From Stenopsyche tienmushanensis (taxonomy: Eukaryota; Arthropoda; Insecta; Trichoptera; Stenopsychidae), in NCBI GenBank assembly GCA_008973525.1, contig WACJ01000124.1, positions 2,728,001-2,792,000 of the forward strand: a DNA stretch of 64,000 bases. Direction: 5' to 3'. The position numbers were made by a program, and so were the translations under genes. The notes under the pieces were generated by a model. It searched no databases and had not been told where the DNA came from. It worked only from the letters and a program-made list of their open reading frames with translations. This document shows, piece by piece, positions 56,901 through 64,000 of the stretch (position 1 is the first letter of the stretch; every line of letters starts with the position of its first letter).

Positions 56901-59900
56901 AAAATTCAAATCCAGATTGTAAGGAAAAATACAGAGAGAGAAAAATTGGAACAACAGAAGCATTAATATTTCTGGATAACCAAACCAGATTTATTTTTTC
57001 AAATACAGATTATATACTGTATTTGAAAAAGTAAATACGATCAATGAAATTGGGGAGGATCCCAAAGAATAAATGATTTTCAACAATAATTAAATGTATA
57101 ATTTTATAATGAATATAATATAGTAATTCAACTATAAATCTTCTTTTATCTAAGAAATTCTATTCAAATAATTACATTCTTATTAAGCATATACAAAAAA
57201 TAGTAAAGAATTACTACATTGATAGTTTTTCCCTAGAAAACTACATTCGATAAAGGATATGGCATCTTAAGAAGAACAAATATATGTTTAAAATAATTTT
57301 GAACTATCCTATTTAAAATCCGATTTTTTGCTTGTCCATGTTTGACAAAAATGATGAAATAAACGTTAAATTGATTTGTATTTAAAAGCATCCCTTGTTA
57401 TCATTCCTTATTTGATTTCGCCAAAGTATTGATCTCAAAATGAGACTCATATACTCACAATAATGCGTTTTAGGTGCATAGATTTATAACAACACTACAC
57501 ATTTTTTTTATTTGGTAAATTTGTAAATTATCAATTCGTTTTGGAAAACACCATTCATATTTAGGAATAAAATGTTTAAATAAATTATCATCCTGTTATA
57601 TATACATATGATTTCCGTATCTGACAGCGTAACCCCTAATCTTCTAAACCTTTCGTTGATGATTTAATTTGAAACCATTTACAAATAGTTCTATCAAAAA
57701 TGTATCGGTTTCGGTTCGTTTTAATAATTACACACCTCGGGGTACCCTTTTTTGTGATAGGAGGCTCTATTATGCTTGCGATTCGGAGCATGAAAAATTA
57801 TTGCATGTATGTGTCGTCTCGGAAATGTCCTTTTTTCTTATAGATATGAACTATTTGCCCGAAAGTCGAATTTCAATACATAGGTCAGCACACTGATTTA
57901 TTGTAAGAAGTCCGTTATGGTTAGCGAGCTTTCTTTGTCCCCACAATGCCATCGCTCACAGTTACTTATGGCCTTACTTTATTTTGTTCCGTTGGCTGGT
58001 CGTCTGACTATTTTGTCCGCGTGCAGTAATTCTTTGTTAACTAGACTTTTATAGTTGTTAGTCATTTTCGATTGTTTGCCATTTATTGTCGACAATTTTA
58101 GCGTTGCGAAATGTATACCGTAACTGTATGAAAAGCTTTTCAGATAGCTTTTAAATATTGCGCCCGGTACTTTTTGCTATTAATGACGACGCAACAAAGG
58201 CTTATCAGCTACGTGGAAAAATGCCATTACTTATGGATGTGTATTCAATGCAAATATACAAATAATGTATTAAAATAGCATTTCAAGACATTCTAATGTT
58301 ATTGAACCAAATTATTTTTATTGAATGTAATTGTGTAAATATTATACAATTGTTGCGAAAATGTATTATAAGAGATGTTTTTGATGATCAAAATCATTTG
58401 ATGATCTTAAAACTGACCTACAACTTAAAAAAACATTACAATTTTTATTCCACTCATCAAAAGATTTGTTGATTGCCCATAAAACTTAAGAATGCTAAAT
58501 TACTAATCATGTTTAAAAAAAGCGCATCATCATCATCAATTCGTAGGATTCCAATAAACGAAATGGCCCTTCGACTAACATTAATTTATCTTCATCTTGA
58601 GCTAATCTCATCCATTATTATTTTATGACTTTGTTGTCTTATCTGCTGGCATTCTTCTTGTTGATCTCGTTTTAATGTCTAATGTATGCCATTTATTTAA
58701 AATAAAAGACATTCAATTGTACTTTTATTTTCATAAAACAAATTAACCATTTAAATATGAGTGTGACTGTATGGTAACAGATAGAATTATTGTCAATAAA
58801 ACACTCTATTGATCGTATTTCTTTAAGCATTTTAAAAATTAATTCCTCAATCGGCGGTAAAAATTATACAAAATAGTTGAAAAAACAACAACTGGTAATC
58901 AACGGGAAGTATTTATAAATTTGTATATTAATACTTTACATCATTTTTTTAAAGATCCTATATTCCTTATAGAACGTTGACGATTTATTTTTTCTAGGGA
59001 TGAAGGACGTTCATTGCTTCCCTCCTGTTTTAAATTAGAATTTTTACGGAAATTGTAAATGTAAATTTTGAGGTAGCTGATGTACTTGCCAAGCTGATAC
59101 ACTTGCCAAAAATCAATACATTGGGTGCGATAAAGAAAGTAATTCTAATTTAGATAGTAGTGAATATGCCAAAATTGACCGCCTCCATTATATTCAAATA
59201 TGGGGAAAATGATATTCAATGAATTGATTTCCCTTTTTATATCTTGTAAAAATAGGCTATAGTGCTGTTAATCATATTGATCAATCAGAAAAATTGTCTG
59301 AGTATATTCGAAAGAGATCTTCGTTTGTCCTTTATGAAAATTGAACCAGATCTCAAATATATAATTTCGCATTATTAGTATCATACCTCATTAAAAATGA
59401 GTTAAATGTATTTTTAATAAATTTCATACTTGTATGTATGAAAAGTATTATTCAATTTATACAAAAAAAATGTAAAAGTACTTTACGTAAGTAAGTAAGT
59501 AGTTAAATTGTTACTGGGGTTGGGTGGGTGATTACATCATTATATTGACTGTTTTTAATATTTCTACCTTGTTGGTTAAATTAAAAATCTTTTTCTTTTA
59601 TTCCTATATCGGAAAGAACCGATGTTTAAGAATACGTTCAGTAAATTTCATGTCGATAAAAAAGAAATTCGCAAAGTTATAGGCCGATGAGGAGAAGCTG
59701 AAGACAGGAGAAACTTTAGACGTTTTTCTCGAAACTACTTTCTCCAAGCTCATGGAAGTGTTCCCACACGTCCTAGATGAGAATTCTTTATGAAATTTGG
59801 TAGGCATGTGTATAATAAACGTTTTCATCGTATAGACTAAAATTATCCAAAAATATTTAAAAGTGTTTATTTAATGAACAAAAAACTACAAAAAATGGTA

Positions 59901-62900
59901 GTAAAAATATAAACTTTTTTTCGATCGCTCACTATTTTTCTATTTTCCAATATTTCTTCTTAATTGTAGTATAAGCTAGACACAATATTATACAAAGTAA
60001 AAGTATGTTTATTTTTTTTGCTACAAATCACCTGTTCAGGATTTAGGACTTCCATTGTGAAGAATTTGATCACTCGCGCACTGACATACGTGACTCCCCC
60101 CACTCCCACTACCATACTTTATCAAACTTTAAAAAATATTTTTATGTTCAATAAAGATCGCCTAGTCAACACACTAAATATCAATATTCTATATTTAATA
60201 CTATTCGCATAAAAAAATAAGCCCAACCAGGTAGAAACGTCCCTTAAGTTCGTAAAAAAGTCGAAAACTTACCTTAATATTGTTAGATCATACTAGACAA
60301 ATTTAAAATGCACGAATTATTACATACATATTAAGGAAAAATATTCTATGGCTTTCAAATGTATTCTTTCTTCTAGAAGGTTTGATTAAGCATTCTACAT
60401 TTTTAATGTATTCCTTTGTAGAATATCGACCTGGAATAAATTAATTTGGTCGTATTCTTTCACACGTAAGCTTCATCAATAAAAATAAAAATGTTTTTCG
60501 CAGAACCGCTTTACAAGGTTCTCATAACGACCTAAATGTAAAAGACGGGACAGAACAATAAATTGATAGCCGTCGGTATACTCGAGCACGTCGAGGGCAT
60601 TTTCCGACAGGACGTGATGATGCTATAAATGTCCATGTGGTGGAAAAGAGCGAATCTCTTTTGTTAGGCGAGTGCTGTGGGTTAGGTAGGAATTGGCGAT
60701 GGCCAGTGAATGTGCTGTTAGTGAGTGTGTCGCCAGGCAACAGGGAAGTACACAAGCTGACCGGCGTGACGTCAGAGGAAACCTCGTCACTTACAGCAGG
60801 TCACACGCCACATACACCACTGCGCCACCCCACAATCTAATCACCTCAAAATACCTGCCATTATCCATATATAACATATATGGGATTACCATTTCGGAGA
60901 AAGATGGCCTCACTTAGCCAGAAATTCGATGAGACTTGTTGCGCGATTCCGAAGCAAATTTGACAAATTTTCTCCACACTCCACTGATTGAGCATTACAA
61001 AATTGCACCAATTCCAATCTTGAATATAATTCTAAATTATTTGCTAAAAGCTAATTTATCACTGTATTCATTCTGAGAATCCAACTAATTCCATTAGACA
61101 CACTCTAACCTTTGGAATTCAAACGAAGCAATTACACCTACGATAATATTTTTCATAGCAATAAATAAGTCATAAGGTCAGCCCTTTGATATATTGACCA
61201 TTTTAATACTCATTTAAGCACGTCTTCAATGCAAAATACTAAATAACATCTCATAATGTTCTTAACTACTCAATTATTTATCAATGTGAGTGATTTGACA
61301 ATAAAGAGATTCGTCATTAAGAAACCGCCAGACCAACTGTTACGAATTTTTAATCTATTATAGTTCGCTATATTTTAATAATCTCTATTTATAACATAGT
61401 CTTCTAGCTAAAAAATAATGGATTTTAAATTAGTTTAAATTTTCTTGGATTTGGTTTGGAAATTGATGGTTTGAATTGAGTGAAATCCAAAACAGAGCTG
61501 AAAATATTAATCAGGTCCGTATGTCAAATACTGAAAAAATAATATCAGTAAAAAACATTTAATATCTAGTTTTTTAAAGTAAAAATTATGGCTCTAAAGT
61601 GCAAAAACATTATCCTTTAGGAAGAGAAAATATATACGATCGATTATTTTATTAGCAAAAAATCAAAATGCTTTTATATCATTTGGAACAGCGAGTGTCT
61701 TCCAAAAAATGGGAACCAGTTTAGATTATAAATAAAAGATTTCTTTTGAAAATTCGTATATGTGTCTTTAATAATAACACATCGAATTCATTAGGTTTGC
61801 CTAATAAATTTACATTTTTATCGAAAGAAAAAATATTTACCATGAATATTCAGTTGCATCATACCAGCCATTTTAAAGTATAACATCAATGCATGTATAG
61901 CACGATGCTCTGGATGCATATAATAAGGCTGTAAATCAAGCGGTTGTATTTTCCTGTCCAAGCACCATGGTAACATCAAAGTGAGAGGATTTATTTGAAT
62001 GTTTTCCCCGTTAAAGGGATGAAATTCATAAATATTCATAGCTATGATGTAAAACTGTGGAGTACTGTTGTATGAAATATTTTTTCGATTTCGATAAATC
62101 ACAGAATCACATTATCACCTACGAATGTTCATCAAATTTTTGTAACTGGAATGGTTTCAGTAAGATAATGTATATATAGTACATTTCTCCTCTAACTAAA
62201 TTTCTAAGCTATGGTAAGTTCCATGGCGACTTGGCATTTCCCATCGGAAGTAGAGGTAGACGATTAAATTCAACCACTATACGTATAGAACGTGGGGCAG
62301 TAACCGTACGAGTTTATATGTACACTTTAAAAATAGCCATCGTAAACCCTTAAGGCTATAAAAATCGGAATTGTTGAGTTTGTCAGCCTGAACAATAGTG
62401 TAATGGTTATTGAGCATACGCCATGAAAGCAATTTATCGAATGGCTTTCAATATTACGGTCTGACTTTTACATCATAAGAATTGGTTATTCCAGACGACG
62501 TCAATTTTTTGCCCCATTCCTAGCAATGTGACGTTACATGTCCTCCGAGATACATATTTTATAAATAAGCCTGTACTTCTTTCCGGTAATACAAGGTGCA
62601 GTCAATGACGATGAAAGATTCCATCAGGATAAATCATGCGCAGAAAAAATTGCATCAACGGAAATGTAATCCGGTTATGTAACTAGATTAAAACTGGAAT
62701 CTAATGAGGAATGTTTCATGTACTGCGAGCGTTTAGCGAACCAATTATGAAGATTGCATGTATGAAAAAATTGTCATACAATGTAAAATAAGTGTGATAA
62801 TACAATCTCAAATATGCTAAATGTTGATATCATCTTAGCCGATTCATCTCTTGCATCCAATGGGAAAACAATGCATAACAAAAAAGAGCTGGAATTGTGC

Positions 62901-64000
62901 TTCATTCTTATCGTTCTAAATCTCTACACATGGTTATTCGTTTAAGCAACGCCATATGCTTAGAGACAAATAAGGAGCTTTTATAAGGACACACAAGATG
63001 TAATTGTTTTGAGTTATTGTCACGATTCTCATATTATTGTGGAGAGAAAAATAAATGGAAAGGAAGAAATTCCACATCGTCCTTACATAATATTAATATA
63101 TTCGTAGACAGTATCATATATGCTTATGAAGGAAACAAACATGACATTTGGTACTAGTATATCATGTATATCACATATAATGTAAGCGCATACAATTATA
63201 TAGTGTATATGGACGCCATGCATAACATTCTATACTCTTTAGATCGCCATTACTCGATTTACTTCATCAATTCTAAAATAATTGCAATACGTATATAAAA
63301 CCTTTATGAATTAAATTTGGTTCAATTGAGAGGGTCATCCCGTGTGTCGGTTTCAAAAATAGTTTTTTTTGTGCATAAATTGTATCCAAATATGGTGTAA
63401 AACATATGGAAAGAGTGATTTTTCGATATTCGGGGTCGTTCGAAAGTTACAGCGTTGAAGAGGCGAAGGTTTGGAGCCTTAGATCACTTTATGAGGTGGA
63501 GTATCGGACTCCATCTCTTGCACGTTGGTTTTTACTTCAACCCTTTTAATACAACACTTCTCTATTGTGAACAATAAAGAAGCTGTTTTATTCTCTAAAC
63601 TTATTTCTTATTGTGAATATAATAGTTAGTTTAGTCTTGACTGAGCACCCAAAAGGATCGAACTGATTAATTCATGTCCGATAATACAAAATCGCTAAAT
63701 TTAAGGGTTAGCCATTCGTCGACACGCAAACTCGATGAAAGAATCGAAGGAAGAAATTTGGGTAATAATCTACCACAAATGTTCTACAGACGCAAATCCT
63801 CAACATCAAAATTATCCAGCAGGCAAAACTCAACAATTTCCATCACTATAAGCCACCTTTGACTGCATAAGTTCAAAAAATCATTTAACCAGTCTACGAA
63901 GATTTATCACGAGATGAACTGTTGATCAGATTTTTAAGAGCACAAACACAAAATAACAATGAATCACTAAATTCATTGATGTGGACTTTCACTCCTATAC

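Overview
The window looks like insect (at least arthropod) nuclear DNA. It is strongly AT-rich, has no bacterial-style gene packing, and carries decayed transposons of types common in insects: hAT, mariner, an RTE-like LINE, a poly(A)-tailed short retroposon and a Mutator-like or Kolobok-like transposase piece. The best splice acceptor has a CTAAT branch-site-like motif. No complete, recognisable protein-coding gene is visible. Most open frames of 60 to 110 codons are what random AT-rich DNA gives. I read the window as intergenic and/or long-intron sequence, possibly with a few exons.

Layout. 1-7 kb: candidate plus-strand exon (834-1136), mariner pseudogene (1795-2512), a foldback-rich island of more balanced composition (4810-5170) and a hAT end fragment (5832-6060). 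7-19 kb: two copies of a LINE/SINE 3'-end-like repeat with a CAT-repeat edge (7208-7349, 17725-17869), an LTR-like island (11119-11420), the best exon candidate (13231-13405, minus), a 247-bp MITE with its target duplication (14307-14553) and twin hairpins next to it. 19.7-21 kb: the clearest structure in the window, an internally deleted hAT element with 8-bp target duplications (19763-20944), holding a transposase C-terminal fragment and interrupted by a poly(A)-tailed retroposon with its own 14-bp duplication. 21-44 kb: mostly featureless AT-rich DNA with candidate minus-strand exons at 24.1 and 22.6 kb and two more copies of the CAT-edged repeat. 44-51 kb: hAT end fragments, a mariner 3' end, a broken RTE-like reverse transcriptase (48860-49900) and a perfect 21-bp inverted repeat. 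51-64 kb: featureless AT-rich DNA with short perfect hairpins, candidate exons at 54.0 and 61.9 kb, a CpG-rich island (60520-60840) and, running off the right edge, a transposase pseudogene.

The least expected signal is a set of minus-strand segments at 61.9, 54.0, 24.1, 22.6 and 18.6 kb. Each has splice-site-like edges and fairly protein-like composition, and their phases fit one another if the upstream AG choices are allowed to vary. They could be exons of one long-intron gene or chance open frames. A separate segment at 13.3 kb has the best acceptor but does not fit that chain. I cannot name a protein for any of them, and protein search or RNA-seq would decide.
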